Source of the DNA: Azonexaceae bacterium
GTDB taxonomy: Bacteria > Pseudomonadota > Gammaproteobacteria > Burkholderiales > Rhodocyclaceae
Reading direction: 5' to 3'
Length of the DNA stretch: 64,000 nucleotides
Assembly (NCBI GenBank): GCA_009469675.1
Contig: SSSZ01000084.1
Span: 1 to 64,000, forward strand
Translations under genes and position numbers: made by a program
The notes under the pieces: generated by a model
Database searches by the model: none
Told to the model about the DNA's origin: nothing
The model's input: only the letters and a program-made list of their open reading frames with translations
Shown here: positions 48,040 to 57,586 of the stretch, one piece after another
Position numbering within the stretch: position 1 is the stretch's first letter
Layout of the letters: the number at the start of each line of letters is the position of its first letter

Positions 48040-48609
48040 ATGGCGGAAGACAAGAATACCTGGCGGGGGAGTTCCGCCCACAAGCCCGACCTCAACTGGA
48101 GCCAAGTGCGGGAAACCGTTCTCATGCTCGAACTGGCGGCCGTGCAGATCGAAGGCGCCATGAAGGACAGCAACGCCTCGGTGGAAGTCCTCACCGAATC
48201 CTTCACCGCCATGGCGGGTTACATGCGGACCATCTCCGATGCCGTCCAGCAGCTCCCCGACTCCCCCGAGGTGACCACCGCCAAGCAGAACCTGATCGGC
48301 GTCTCGGATCACGTTTCCGGCATGGTGCACCAGGCCATCATCGCCTTTCAGTTCTACGACAAGCTGGTCCAGCGCCTGGCCCACGTCGGCACCAGCCTGG
48401 GTTCCCTGAGCGATCTCGTTGCCGACCAGGGCCGACTCTACAACCCCGCCGAGTGGGTGGCGCTGCAGCAACGCATCAAGTCCAAATACACCATGCGCGA
48501 AGAAGTCGCCATGTTCGAGGCGGTCATGGCCGGCATGCCGGTGCACGAAGCCGTCCACCAGTACATGGCGGAAATGAAGGACAAGGGCGACGACATCGAA
48601 CTCTTCTGA
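48040..48609 (+). CDS. CheZ-like helical protein
   Basis: A 189-aa all-helical protein. The middle, SDHVSGMVHQAIIAFQFYDKLVQRLAHV, resembles the CheZ phosphatase helix region and the signal-output parts of chemotaxis-associated proteins, but the classic CheZ active-site residues cannot be confirmed by eye. The C-terminal segment ends acidic (GDDIELF). No chemotaxis genes are nearby. Its stop codon begins copy 2 of the 108-bp repeat. Confidence 0.55.
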   Translation: MAEDKNTWRGSSAHKPDLNWSQVRETVLMLELAAVQIEGAMKDSNASVEVLTESFTAMAGYMRTISDAVQQLPDSPEVTTAKQNLIGVSDHVSGMVHQAIIAFQFYDKLVQRLAHVGTSLGSLSDLVADQGRLYNPAEWVALQQRIKSKYTMREEVAMFEAVMAGMPVHEAVHQYMAEMKDKGDDIELF

Positions 48610-48714
48610 CGCCAATTCGCTTTCAAATTGAGACCCGAAGACGAGCCGAAGACAGTGCTGTAGCACGGCAAGGCGAAGTCGGCAACCGATCGGTTTGACG
48701 GCGAATTGGTATGA
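48607..48714. repeat. 108-bp inverted-repeat-ended dispersed sequence, copy 2
   Basis: Second copy of the sequence at 31823-31930. It begins at the stop codon of the CheZ-like gene, ends in GGCGAATTGGTATGA and contains the hairpin GTGCTGTAGCAC at 48655-48666. It lies between that gene and the convergent DUF1840 gene. Confidence 0.8.
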
Positions 48715-48741
48715 GCCGTTGCCCCGCCGCCGGCAGCCCGT

Positions 48742-49065
48742 CTAGAAATCCGCCGCCGCCTGCCACACCACGTTGGCCTTGGGACCGCCCCGGGCCGTGC
48801 GCTCCAGCATATCGATGAAGGGCCAGGCCCGGCTGCCCAGGGTGACCGGTGCCTCGGATTCCCCGTCGTCCTCCGCCGCCGGGCCGGGGGGCGCCTCGCC
48901 CCGCTCGACGGCGCGCCGCAGCGCCGCCGCTGCCGCCGGCATCTCGTCGACGGTGAAGGCGCCGCGGGCCGTGCAGGATTTTCCCGCCGCCGTCAGCAAC
49001 TGACGGGCCACGTCGGCGAACATCATCAGTTCGCCGGTTTCACTCGAAACAAATCTGACCAGCAT
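48742..49065 (-). CDS. DUF1840 domain-containing protein
   Basis: A 107-aa small protein starting MLVRFVSSETGELMMFADVA and ending SRAWPFIDMLERTARGGPKANVVW, the pattern of DUF1840. Function unknown. The start at 49065 has an AGGAG ribosome site. It is divergent from the methyltransferase-like gene. Confidence 0.87.
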   Translation of the reverse strand: MLVRFVSSETGELMMFADVARQLLTAAGKSCTARGAFTVDEMPAAAAALRRAVERGEAPPGPAAEDDGESEAPVTLGSRAWPFIDMLERTARGGPKANVVWQAAADF

Positions 49066-49122
49066 GATTTTCTCCTGGTTGTCTTCGCCCCCACTATTCA
49101 TGCAGAATTGAGCGTGGAGACC

Positions 49123-49773
49123 ATGACCAAGAATATCACCGCCAATCCGCTGCAAACCGGAGCTGACGAATTGGAGCGCCTGGCGCTCGAAGAAATCGTC
49201 AAGCGGCGGCGTTTTGACGATTCGGTCACCGCCCTCGTCGTTCCCGCCCTCGCCAGCGACCTGGCCATCGCCATGGCCAAGCTGGGCTGCCGCGTCACGG
49301 TAGGAGACGAAGCGGCGCGGCGGAAGAGCTTGGCCGATCTGGCCAGAACCGCCGGCCTCGCCGACGAGGTCGCCTTTGCCGAGTTCGATTTCGCCCATCC
49401 CGCCGAAAACCTGCCGGGGGAACCCTTCGACCTCATCGTCATCCGCCGGGGCATCTGCTGTGTCCCCTACGAACAGGCCCGCCACGCCATCCACCAGTTG
49501 CTGCTCCGCCTCAAGATCGGCGGCAAGCTCTATCTCTCCATCCTCGGCCTGCACTCGGAACTGGGGGACGGCTACGCCGGCGCCGAACGCATCCTGTCCG
49601 AGCGCTTTTGCGAACTCGATCCGCGCATGGCCGCCAAATACGACATCCCCGGGCCGGTCTGCCTCTATTCCGAGCGCAACCTGTTCACCCTGCTCCTCGA
49701 AGCCGGCGCCAGCGTGCTCCGGACCTTCACGTCGACCCACGGCAACGTCAAGGGGATCGCCGTCCGGGTCTGA
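49123..49773 (+). CDS. SAM-dependent methyltransferase-like protein
   Basis: A 216-aa protein with a Rossmann-like core: TALVVPALASDLAIAMAKLGCRVTVGD (motif I region, glycine-poor), a FDLIVIRRG strand and LRLKIGGKLYLSIL, the order seen in class I methyltransferases. The glycine-rich SAM loop is not canonical, so binding is uncertain. The ATG at 49123 has a GGAG site five bases before it and is preferred to the TTG at 49108. Next gene starts 32 bases downstream. Confidence 0.6.
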   Translation: MTKNITANPLQTGADELERLALEEIVKRRRFDDSVTALVVPALASDLAIAMAKLGCRVTVGDEAARRKSLADLARTAGLADEVAFAEFDFAHPAENLPGEPFDLIVIRRGICCVPYEQARHAIHQLLLRLKIGGKLYLSILGLHSELGDGYAGAERILSERFCELDPRMAAKYDIPGPVCLYSERNLFTLLLEAGASVLRTFTSTHGNVKGIAVRV

Positions 49774-49805
49774 CCGGGCGGCGCAACCTCCTTCCCCGGG
49801 GCGGC

Positions 49806-50717
49806 ATGGCAAGAACCAAACCCCTGCGGATCGGCGTCGACCTTGGCGGCAGCAAGATCGAAATCGTCGCCCTCGGCCCCCGGGGCAGGGAATTGCTGCG
49901 GCGCCGCATCGCCACGCCCCAGGGTGATTACCTGGCGACCGTGATGGCCGTGGCCGGCCTGGTCGAAGCCGCCGAAGGCGAGCTGGGCGCCCGCGCCACG
50001 GTGGGAATCGGCATCCCGGGTTCGGAATCGCGGCCCACCGGCCTCATCCGCAACGCCAATTCGACCTGCCTCAACGGCAAACCTCTGCGCCGCGACCTGC
50101 AGGCCCTCCTCCAGCGGGAAATCCGGCTGGCCAACGACGCCAACTGCTTCGCCCTGTCGGAGGCGAGCGATGGCGCCGGGGCGGATGCCGCAACGGTCTT
50201 CGGCGTCATTCTCGGCACCGGCGTGGGGGGCGGCCTGGTGATCGCCGGCGAGGTCTTGACCGGCGCCAACGCCATCGCCGGCGAATGGGGCCACAACCCC
50301 CTGCCCCTGCCGGAGGCCGCCGACCTGCCGCTGCGGCCGTGCTACTGCGGCCGTGCCGGCTGCATCGAAACCTACCTCTGCGGGCCCGCCCTGAGCGCCG
50401 AACACGGCGCCGCTACGGGGATCACCCTGGCTCCCGCCGAAATCGACCGGCGAGCGGCGGCGGGCGACGCCGCCTGCGAACTCAGCCTGGCCCGCTACGA
50501 GGCACGCCTGGCCAAGGCTTTGGCGGGCGTCATCAACCTCGTCGATCCGCACATCATCGTCCTCGGCGGCGGCCTTTCCAACCTCGCCCGGTTGTACGAA
50601 AACGTGCCCCGCCTGTGGCGGCGGCATGTCTTTTCCGACCACGTATCGACCCGCCTGTTGCCGCCCCGGCACGGCGACTCCTCCGGCGTCCTCGGCGCCG
50701 CCCGCCTCTGGAATTGA
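49806..50717 (+). CDS. ROK-family sugar kinase
   Basis: A 303-aa ROK kinase. The ATP loop IGVDLGGSKIEIVAL opens it; GILGTGVGGG is the phosphate region, and the ROK zinc motif is CYCGRAGCIETYL with HNPLP. The end carries IIVLGGGLSN. Similar to fructokinase Mak or N-acetylglucosamine kinase NagK of E. coli; the sugar is not determined. Confidence 0.9.
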   Translation: MARTKPLRIGVDLGGSKIEIVALGPRGRELLRRRIATPQGDYLATVMAVAGLVEAAEGELGARATVGIGIPGSESRPTGLIRNANSTCLNGKPLRRDLQALLQREIRLANDANCFALSEASDGAGADAATVFGVILGTGVGGGLVIAGEVLTGANAIAGEWGHNPLPLPEAADLPLRPCYCGRAGCIETYLCGPALSAEHGAATGITLAPAEIDRRAAAGDAACELSLARYEARLAKALAGVINLVDPHIIVLGGGLSNLARLYENVPRLWRRHVFSDHVSTRLLPPRHGDSSGVLGAARLWN

Positions 50718-50724
50718 AAAACCG

Positions 50725-51399
50725 ATGCCCCCCGCCAGCTACGCCGTCCGGATATTCACCGGCACCATCCGCCCCCTGCCCGGCACCGGCCGGTCCACCG
50801 GCATGTTCAAGCTGCCGCTGGCGGCGCCGATCGACCTCGGCCCCACCGGTTTTGCCGGCGACGAGCAGGCCGACCGGCAGGTCCACGGCGGCCCGGACAA
50901 AGCGGTGCACCTCTACCCCAGCGAACATTTCGCCGCGCTGGCCCGCCGTTTTCCCGGCGCGGCGCCGCTGCTGCTGCCCGGCAGCATCGGCGAAAACCTT
51001 TCCGCCACCGGCCTTGGCGAATCGGAGGCCTGCCTCGGCGACGTTTTCGCCCTGGGCGGCGCCCGCCTCCAGATCTGCCAGCCCCGCAGCCCCTGCTGGA
51101 AGATCGACAGCCGCTACGGCACCGAGGGCATGGCCGCCTACATTGCCGAGACGGGACTGAGCGGCTGGTATTGGCGCGTCCTCGAAGGGGGCCGGGTGGC
51201 CCCCGGCGACACCCTCGATTTGCTCGCCCGGGAACCCGGCAGCCCGACTCTGGCCGCGGCAGCCAAACTGTGGCGGGCCCATCGGCCGCCTATCGACGAA
51301 CTCGGGCGGCTCGCCGCCATTCCCGGCATCGCCGCCGCCTGGCGGGACAAGATCGTGGCCCGCCAGGACTGGCTCCGGCAACAGGCAGGGCGGCCGTGA
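50725..51399 (+). CDS. MOSC domain protein (YiiM-type)
   Basis: A 224-aa MOSC domain protein. It has FAGDEQADRQVHGGPDKAVHLYP, PGSIGENLSATGL and the conserved cysteine in ICQPRSPCWKID, plus a C-terminal 3-alpha-type helical part. MOSC proteins bind the molybdenum cofactor and reduce N-hydroxylated compounds in the YiiM group. The GTGA overlap couples it to the MFS gene. Confidence 0.9.
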   Translation: MPPASYAVRIFTGTIRPLPGTGRSTGMFKLPLAAPIDLGPTGFAGDEQADRQVHGGPDKAVHLYPSEHFAALARRFPGAAPLLLPGSIGENLSATGLGESEACLGDVFALGGARLQICQPRSPCWKIDSRYGTEGMAAYIAETGLSGWYWRVLEGGRVAPGDTLDLLAREPGSPTLAAAAKLWRAHRPPIDELGRLAAIPGIAAAWRDKIVARQDWLRQQAGRP

Positions 51400-52631
51400 G
51401 CGGCGACGCCGCAGGCGCCCGCTGGGTGCGGCTTTTTTTGCCGTTTGCCGCCGGCTACTTCCTGTCCTACCTGTACCGCACCGCCAACGCCGTCATCGGG
51501 CCTGTGCTGGCCCGCGAACTGAGCTTGCCGGACAACGCTCTGGGCCTTCTCACCAGCACCTATTTTCTCGCCTTCGGTGCCGCCCAGCTCCCCCTGGGCG
51601 TGCTGCTCGACCGCTACGGGCCGCGCCGGGTGGAGGCCCTGCTGCTTCTCGTCGCCGCCGCCGGCACCACGGCCTTCGCCCTGGCCCAGGGGCTGGCCGG
51701 CCTGGCCGTCGGGCGCGGCCTCATCGGCCTGGGCGTTTCAGCCTGCCTGATGGCTTCCCTCAAGGCCTTCTCGCAATGGTTTCCAGCCGACCGGCAGGCG
51801 TCGATGACGGGCTGGATCATGGCTTCCGGCGGACTCGGGGCGCTGGCGGCGGCTAAACCCCTGGAACTGGCGCTGGAAATCACCGGCTGGCGCGAAATCT
51901 GTTTCGGCCTGGCCGGGGCCACCGCGGCGGTGGCCGTGGCGATCGGGCTGCTTACCCCGGAAAAGCCCACGGCCGCCCGCCACGTCCAGCTCGCCGCCCA
52001 GTTCGCCGACCTGGCGGAAATCCTCAAGAGCCGCCAATTCTGGCGCTACGCCCCAATGGGCTTCTGGGTTACGGGCGGCTTCATGGCCGTCCAGGGCCTG
52101 TGGGCGAGCCGCTGGATGAACGTCATGGAGGGTCTCGGCCCCACCGCAGTCGCCAACCGGCTCAGCTGGATCGGCCTCGCCATGCTCGCCGGCTTCCTGT
52201 TCATGGGTTTCTTCGCCACCCCGCTGGTACGGCGGGGCGTCAGCCTGAGCAAGCTCTACACCGCCGCCATGGCCCTGGGCGTCGCCTGCCTCGCCGCCGT
52301 TGCCGGGCAGCCCGGCTGGGGCGATTTCCTCTGGCCCCTGCTGGGGATCGGCTTTTCCCTGTCGACCATCGCCTATTCCCTGGTCGCCCAGGCCTTCCCG
52401 CTGGCCTGGTCGGGGCGCGCCAACACGGCCTTCAATCTCACCCTGTTCGCCGGCGCCTTCCTGCTCCAGTGGGGCATCGGCATCGTCGTCGATGCCCTCC
52501 AGGCGGCCGGCTGGACGCCCGCCGAAGCCTATCGCGCCGCCTTCGCCGCCCTCCTCGCCGGCCAGGTGGGCGCCCTCGTCTGGCTCGTCGCGGCGGGGAA
52601 CCCAGACAGAGCTCCGGCCCCGCCGGCTTGA
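51396..52631 (+). CDS. MFS transporter (D-galactonate/nitrate-type group, unassigned)
   Basis: A 411-aa, twelve-helix major facilitator. It starts with GTG at 51396 inside the MOSC stop. Features are AAGYFLSYLYRTANAVIGPVL, an A-motif-like LLDRYGPRRVE, and GLIGLGVSACLMASLKAFSQWFP. The substrate is unknown. It is convergent with priA, 10 bases from its end. Confidence 0.85.
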   Translation: MSGDAAGARWVRLFLPFAAGYFLSYLYRTANAVIGPVLARELSLPDNALGLLTSTYFLAFGAAQLPLGVLLDRYGPRRVEALLLLVAAAGTTAFALAQGLAGLAVGRGLIGLGVSACLMASLKAFSQWFPADRQASMTGWIMASGGLGALAAAKPLELALEITGWREICFGLAGATAAVAVAIGLLTPEKPTAARHVQLAAQFADLAEILKSRQFWRYAPMGFWVTGGFMAVQGLWASRWMNVMEGLGPTAVANRLSWIGLAMLAGFLFMGFFATPLVRRGVSLSKLYTAAMALGVACLAAVAGQPGWGDFLWPLLGIGFSLSTIAYSLVAQAFPLAWSGRANTAFNLTLFAGAFLLQWGIGIVVDALQAAGWTPAEAYRAAFAALLAGQVGALVWLVAAGNPDRAPAPPA

Positions 52632-52641
52632 GCCGCCGCCC

Positions 52642-54621
52642 TCAGAATTCCAGGGGGTCCACCTCGAGGTGCCAGCGCAGCCCGGCCGGGACGCGGATCC
52701 TTTCGATGGCCTCGCGCCAGTGAGGCAGAAAGGCCTGCAAGGCCCGCCGCGACACCGCTTCGACCAGAAGTTGCCCCCGTTCCCGGTTGGCGAGGCGGGA
52801 AAGCCGCATGGGAACGGGATCGAACAGCGTCACCTCGCGCTGCGCCACCGCCACCGGCAAAGCCCGGGCGGTGGCGAGGAAATCGATGGCCGGCACCATC
52901 TCGCCGGCCTCGGCCCGCAACACGGCCTGATAGGCATAGGGCGGGAAACCGGCCTGCCGGCGTTCGGCGAGCAGGGTTTCGGCATAACCGGGGTAGTCGT
53001 GGCGAACCAGGGCGCCGTAGAGCGGGTGGTCGGGATATTGGGTCTGGATCAGCACCTCCCCCGGCAGGTCGGCCCGCCCGGCCCGCCCCGCCACCTGCAT
53101 GAGCTGCGCGAAGAGGCGCTCGGGGGCGCGCCAGTCGGCGGCGAAGAGGGCGGCGTCGGCCCCGAGGACGCCGACCAGGGTAAGACGGGGAAAATCGTGG
53201 CCCTTGGCGAGCATCTGGGTTCCCACCAGGATGTCGGCGTCGCCGCCGTGGATGCGGGCCAGGACGGCCTCCCACTGGCTGCGGCTTTTCACCGCGTCGC
53301 GGTCGACCCGCAGGATGCGGGCGGCGGGAAACTGCTCGCCGAGCCAGGCTTCCAGGCGCTGGGTGCCGCGGCCGAAGGGATGGATGTCCTGGTTGCCGCA
53401 GGTCGGGCAGGCCTTCGGCACCTGCGTCTCGAAGCCGCAGTGGTGGCAGCGCAGGCGCCGGTCGGCCAGATGCACGACGAGGTTGGCGGCGCAGCGCCGG
53501 CAGCGCGACACCCAGCCGCAGGCGGCGCAGGCCAGGACCGGCGCGTAGCCGCGGCGGTTGAGGAAGATGAGACTCTGCTCGCCCCGCTCCAGGCGGGTCT
53601 TGATCGCCGCCAGCAAGCCCTCGGAGACGCCCTCCCGCACCGCCTGCCGGCGGGTGTCGAGCACGCCGATGGCAGGCAGGCGGGCCGCGGCGTGGGCCCG
53701 CTGCTCCAGGCTAAGCCGGCGATAGCGCCGGCTTAGCCCGTTGGCCCAGGTTTCCATGGCCGGCGTCGCCGACCCTAGGACGATGGGAATGCTCAGCAGG
53801 CTGGCCCGGAAGACGGCCACGTCGCGGGCCGAATAACGTATCCCGTCCTGCTGCTTGAAGGAGGAATCGTGTTCCTCGTCGACGACGATGAGGCCCAAGC
53901 GGGGCAGCGGGGCGAAAACCGCCAGACGGGTGCCGAGAACGATGGCCGCGCCCGCCTGGGCGGCCCGCCAGTTGCGCTCGCGGGCGGCCTCGGCCAGATC
54001 GCTGTGCAGGGTTACCACTTCGGCCCCGGGAAAACGGCCCCGGACGCGGGCTTCGAGCTGCGGCGTCAGGTTGATCTCGGGAACCAGGACCAGGGCCTGG
54101 CCGCCGCCGGCGAGAACCCGTTCGATAAGGCGAAGATAGACCTCGGTCTTGCCGCTGCCGGTAACGCCGTACAACAGCCAGGGCTGAAAGCCCGTTTCGG
54201 CGGCCACCGCCTCGACGGCGGCGCTTTGCTCGGGGGTCAGTTCAGGCTGCGCCTGGGCGGGCGGCGCCTTGGGCCGGCGGGCATTGCGGCGGGCCGGCGG
54301 GAGCGGGCGCTTGAGACCGGCGGGCAGGGCCTGCAAGATGGTTTCGCCGAGGGGCGACTGGTAGTAGCCGCTGACGAATTCGCAGAGGGCGAAAAAGTCG
54401 GCTCCCAGGGGCGGCAGGTCGCGCAGGATGGCGTGGGCCGGCTTGATCTGGTCGCCGGGCCAGTCGCTGCTTTCGGCCACGGCGACGATGACGCCGACCT
54501 TGTCCCGCCGGCCGAAAGGCACCCGCACGCGGTAGCCGACATCCGCCGGGCTGGCCTCGTCGCAGCGGTAATCGAAGAGGCGGTGGAGCGGCACATCGAG
54601 AGCAACGCGCAGAATCGGCAT
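52642..54621 (-). CDS. priA: Primosomal protein N' (PriA helicase)
   Basis: A 659-aa replication-restart helicase. The N-terminal 3'-DNA-binding domain (VALDVPLHRLFDY and VPFGRRDKVGVIV) is followed by the helicase with YGVTGSGKTEVYL (Walker A) and VDEEHDSSFKQ (DEAH-like). Eight zinc cysteines lie in CAACGWVSRCRRCAANL, CHHCGF and CPTCGNQ. GTQMLAKGHDFP is motif V. Somewhat shorter than E. coli PriA (732). Beside it lies a non-coding region with DnaA-type boxes. Confidence 0.95.
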   Translation of the reverse strand: MPILRVALDVPLHRLFDYRCDEASPADVGYRVRVPFGRRDKVGVIVAVAESSDWPGDQIKPAHAILRDLPPLGADFFALCEFVSGYYQSPLGETILQALPAGLKRPLPPARRNARRPKAPPAQAQPELTPEQSAAVEAVAAETGFQPWLLYGVTGSGKTEVYLRLIERVLAGGGQALVLVPEINLTPQLEARVRGRFPGAEVVTLHSDLAEAARERNWRAAQAGAAIVLGTRLAVFAPLPRLGLIVVDEEHDSSFKQQDGIRYSARDVAVFRASLLSIPIVLGSATPAMETWANGLSRRYRRLSLEQRAHAAARLPAIGVLDTRRQAVREGVSEGLLAAIKTRLERGEQSLIFLNRRGYAPVLACAACGWVSRCRRCAANLVVHLADRRLRCHHCGFETQVPKACPTCGNQDIHPFGRGTQRLEAWLGEQFPAARILRVDRDAVKSRSQWEAVLARIHGGDADILVGTQMLAKGHDFPRLTLVGVLGADAALFAADWRAPERLFAQLMQVAGRAGRADLPGEVLIQTQYPDHPLYGALVRHDYPGYAETLLAERRQAGFPPYAYQAVLRAEAGEMVPAIDFLATARALPVAVAQREVTLFDPVPMRLSRLANRERGQLLVEAVSRRALQAFLPHWREAIERIRVPAGLRWHLEVDPLEF

Positions 54622-54992
54622 GGAGATTCAGGGAGGCGCCGCGCCGAGCCGTCCAGCCCCGGCGAGAAAGCGGGCGGGGGGTGGCGCCAGGCGGAGCATG
54701 TTGTCGGGGTTTCTTAGTGTCGATTCTCGGAAAGAACGCCAACCCCTTCATCAAAAGGGATTTTTTCGGTTGTCCCCAAAAACTGTGGATAACTTTGTGG
54801 ATTGCTTTTGGATGAAAGCGCTAACTAGCCCATCCAGAAGGATTTTTGTCACTCTGCTGAAAAAACCGGCGACTTGTAAATCCTGATTTTTCAATTACTT
54901 AATAAATTTTACTGCTGTCAAGCCCGGCACGCGGTTTTTTTGCGGCAGGGGCAGAAGTCTGTGCATAAGTCAAGGCCGCCCCTGCCCCCAAC
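54622..54992. other. AT-rich non-coding region with DnaA-box-like sites
   Basis: No gene seen in 371 bases. It holds TGTGGATAA at 54784-54792 (a perfect DnaA box, reverse complement TTATCCACA), a partial TGTGGATTG right after it (54796-54804), and TGTGCATAA at 54960-54968 with one mismatch. The middle is AT-rich (54820-54910), unlike the neighbours. An inverted repeat GGCAGGGGC/GCCCCTGCC brackets the last site (54944-54986). It probably contains the priA promoter. Confidence 0.55.
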
Positions 54993-56063
54993 CTATGACT
55001 TCCGGAGTAGCCGGCTGTAGGAATGAACGGTATCGACCAGAACCGAAACGTTTTCCGGCGGAGTGAACTGGGAAATCCCGTGGCCGAGATTGAAAACGTG
55101 GCCCGTATTGCCCGTGCCGTAACTGTCCAGCACCTTTTTGGCTTCGGCGGCGACCACATCGGGACCGGCAAAAAGGACGTTGGGGTCCACGTTGCCCTGG
55201 AGCGCCACCTTGTCGCCGACCCGCCGGCGGGCTTCGCCGATGTCGATGGTCCAGTCCAGGCCCACCCCGTCGCAACCGATGGCGGCGATGTCTTCCAGCC
55301 AGAGGCCGCCGTTCTTGGTGAACACGATGCAGGGTACGCGCTCGCCGTCTTTTTCCTTCTTGAGGCCGGCGACGATGCGCCGCATATAGGCCAGCGAGAA
55401 CTCCTGGTAGGCGGCCGCCGAAAGGGAGCCGCCCCAGGTATCGAAAATCATCACCGCCTGGGCGCCCGAGTCGATCTGGGCGTTGAGGTAGGCGGTGACC
55501 GTGTCGGCGGTCACCGAAAGAATGCGGTGCAGCAGGTCGGGCCGGTCGTAGAGCATGGTCTTGACGTGGCGGAAATCGCTCGAACCGCCGCCTTCGACCA
55601 TGTAGCAGGCCAGGGTGTAGGGGCTACCCGAGAAGCCGATGAGGGGCACCGAGTTGTCGAGGGCGCGGCGGATCTCGACCACGGCATCCATGACGTAGCG
55701 CAGGTGGTCGTTGGGATCCGGCGCGGTGAGGTCGTTGATCGCCCATTCCTCGCGCAGGGGCCGCTCGAACTTGGGGCCCTCGCCCTCCTCGAAATAAAGA
55801 CCCAGGCCCATGGCGTCGGGGACCGTGAGGATGTCGGAAAAGAGGATGGCGGCGTCGAGATCATAGCGGGCCAGGGGCTGCAGGGTGACCTCGCAGGCCA
55901 GCGACGGCGTCTTGCAGAGGTTGAGGAAATTGCCGGCCCGCTTACGGGTCTGGCAGTACTCGGGGAGATAGCGGCCGGCCTGCCGCATCAGCCAGAGCGG
56001 GGTATATTCGGTGGGTTCCTTGAGCAGGGCGCGCAGGAAGGTGTCGTTCTTGGGTCGGGTCAC
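54993..56063 (-). CDS. hemE: Uroporphyrinogen decarboxylase
   Basis: A 356-aa HemE that decarboxylates uroporphyrinogen III to coproporphyrinogen III. It has the opening [15 protein letters not shown] with the substrate-binding arginines, [16 protein letters not shown] with the catalytic aspartate, and [24 protein letters not shown] and GLDWTID are also present. Length is normal. It follows trkH by 58 bases on the same strand. Confidence 0.96.
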   Translation of the reverse strand: MTRPKNDTFLRALLKEPTEYTPLWLMRQAGRYLPEYCQTRKRAGNFLNLCKTPSLACEVTLQPLARYDLDAAILFSDILTVPDAMGLGLYFEEGEGPKFERPLREEWAINDLTAPDPNDHLRYVMDAVVEIRRALDNSVPLIGFSGSPYTLACYMVEGGGSSDFRHVKTMLYDRPDLLHRILSVTADTVTAYLNAQIDSGAQAVMIFDTWGGSLSAAAYQEFSLAYMRRIVAGLKKEKDGERVPCIVFTKNGGLWLEDIAAIGCDGVGLDWTIDIGEARRRVGDKVALQGNVDPNVLFAGPDVVAAEAKKVLDSYGTGNTGHVFNLGHGISQFTPPENVSVLVDTVHSYSRLLRKS

Positions 56064-56121
56064 GGGGAGGCTCCGCCGGAAATTCGGAAAGGCGCAATTA
56101 TCCGCCTTTCCGCTGCGGCGG

Positions 56122-57576
56122 TCACTTGCGCCAGAAAGCCGGGGTCAGTACGACGAGCAGAGTGAAGATTTCCAGGCGTCCAAGCAGCATGGCAAAGATG
56201 CAGACCCACGTCTGGAAATCCTCGAGCACCTCATAGGTGGTCGAAGGCCCCACGACCCCAAGACCCGGGCCGGTATTGTTGACGCTGGCGACGATGGCGG
56301 TAAAGGCAGAAACGATATCCAGGCCGGTAAACGCCAGGAGCAAGGTCAACGAGACGATGCTCACCATATACATGAAGCCGAAGGCCAGGACGGCAAATAG
56401 AATTGGCTGCGGGGCGATCTGACCACCGACCCGGATGTTGTAGACGGCGGCAGGATGCATGGCCCGGAGCAGTTCGCGGTAGACCTGCTTATAGAGCAGC
56501 AGGGCGCGGATCATTTTGATGCCCCCGCCGGTCGAACCAGCGCTCGTGGCGAAGCTGGAAAGGAACAACATCCAGAGGGGTGCAAAAATCGGCCACTTGG
56601 CATAATCGACGCTGGCGAACCCGGTGGTCGTGGCAATCGATACGAGATTGAAGGCGGTATGGCGCAATGCCGTGTCTAGGTCAGGGTAGGCACCGTCTTT
56701 CCAGATATAGATCGCTACCACGACGATGCTAAGGAGGGTCACGCCGACGAACCACCCGGCCTCGGGATCGTGTAGATAGGGGCGGAGGGAGCGCCCTGTG
56801 ACGGCAAGAAAAAGGGTGCCGAAGTTCATGCCGGCGATGAGCATGAAGACAATGGCCACGAATTCGATCTGGGGCGAATCGAAATATCCGAAACTTGCGT
56901 CGTGGGTCGAAAAACCGCCCAATCCCATAGTCGAGAAGGTATGGCAGACGGCATCGAACCAAGTCATCCCGGCCAAGTGGAAGGACAAAACGCAGGCCAG
57001 CGTCACGCCGAGGTAGACCAGCCAAAGCCCCTTGGCGGTTTCAGCGATGCGGGGCGTCATCTTGGCGTCCTTCATCGGCCCCGGGGTCTCGGCCTTAAAC
57101 ATCTGACGCCCGCCGATGCCGAGCAGAGGCAGAATGGCGATGGCAAGGACGATGAGGCCCATGCCGCCGAGCCAAACCAGTTGGTGGCGCCACAGGTTGA
57201 TCGACATGGGGAGTTGATCGATGTTGGCAAGCACCGTCGACCCGGTGGTCGTCAAACCGGAGACGGTTTCGAAATAGGCGTCGGTATGACTGATGCCAAG
57301 TTGGATCATCAAAGGAATGGCGGCAAAGGCCGGAAGCACCGTCCACACCAGAACCACCATCAGGAATCCGTCGCGGATGGCCAGTTCCCGTTTGCAGTGC
57401 CGATAGCGGTACCAGAGCAGGGCACCGCACAGCATGGTGAGGGCGAAGGCTTCATCGTAGGCGGTCTGCGCACCGTCACCGACGGCGTAAGACAAGATGA
57501 GCGGCGCCAACATGGTCAGGCCGAAGAGCATGATAATCATGCCCAAGGCCCGAAAAACCGGAGCGTAACGGTTCAT
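56122..57576 (-). CDS. trkH: Trk potassium uptake protein TrkH
   Basis: A 484-aa membrane protein of the TrkH family with about ten hydrophobic segments. Four K+-filter regions are recognisable, including [39 protein letters not shown] and [14 protein letters not shown]. It forms the pore and TrkA gates it. It lies ten bases downstream of trkA. Confidence 0.94.
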   Translation of the reverse strand: MNRYAPVFRALGMIIMLFGLTMLAPLILSYAVGDGAQTAYDEAFALTMLCGALLWYRYRHCKRELAIRDGFLMVVLVWTVLPAFAAIPLMIQLGISHTDAYFETVSGLTTTGSTVLANIDQLPMSINLWRHQLVWLGGMGLIVLAIAILPLLGIGGRQMFKAETPGPMKDAKMTPRIAETAKGLWLVYLGVTLACVLSFHLAGMTWFDAVCHTFSTMGLGGFSTHDASFGYFDSPQIEFVAIVFMLIAGMNFGTLFLAVTGRSLRPYLHDPEAGWFVGVTLLSIVVVAIYIWKDGAYPDLDTALRHTAFNLVSIATTTGFASVDYAKWPIFAPLWMLFLSSFATSAGSTGGGIKMIRALLLYKQVYRELLRAMHPAAVYNIRVGGQIAPQPILFAVLAFGFMYMVSIVSLTLLLAFTGLDIVSAFTAIVASVNNTGPGLGVVGPSTTYEVLEDFQTWVCIFAMLLGRLEIFTLLVVLTPAFWRK

Positions 57577-57586
57577 GGTCGGCCTC

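Noticed and set aside
54622..54992. Main chromosomal origin (oriC)
   Set aside because: Only one perfect DnaA box and no dnaA, dnaN, gidA or rpmH nearby; gene order does not support it.
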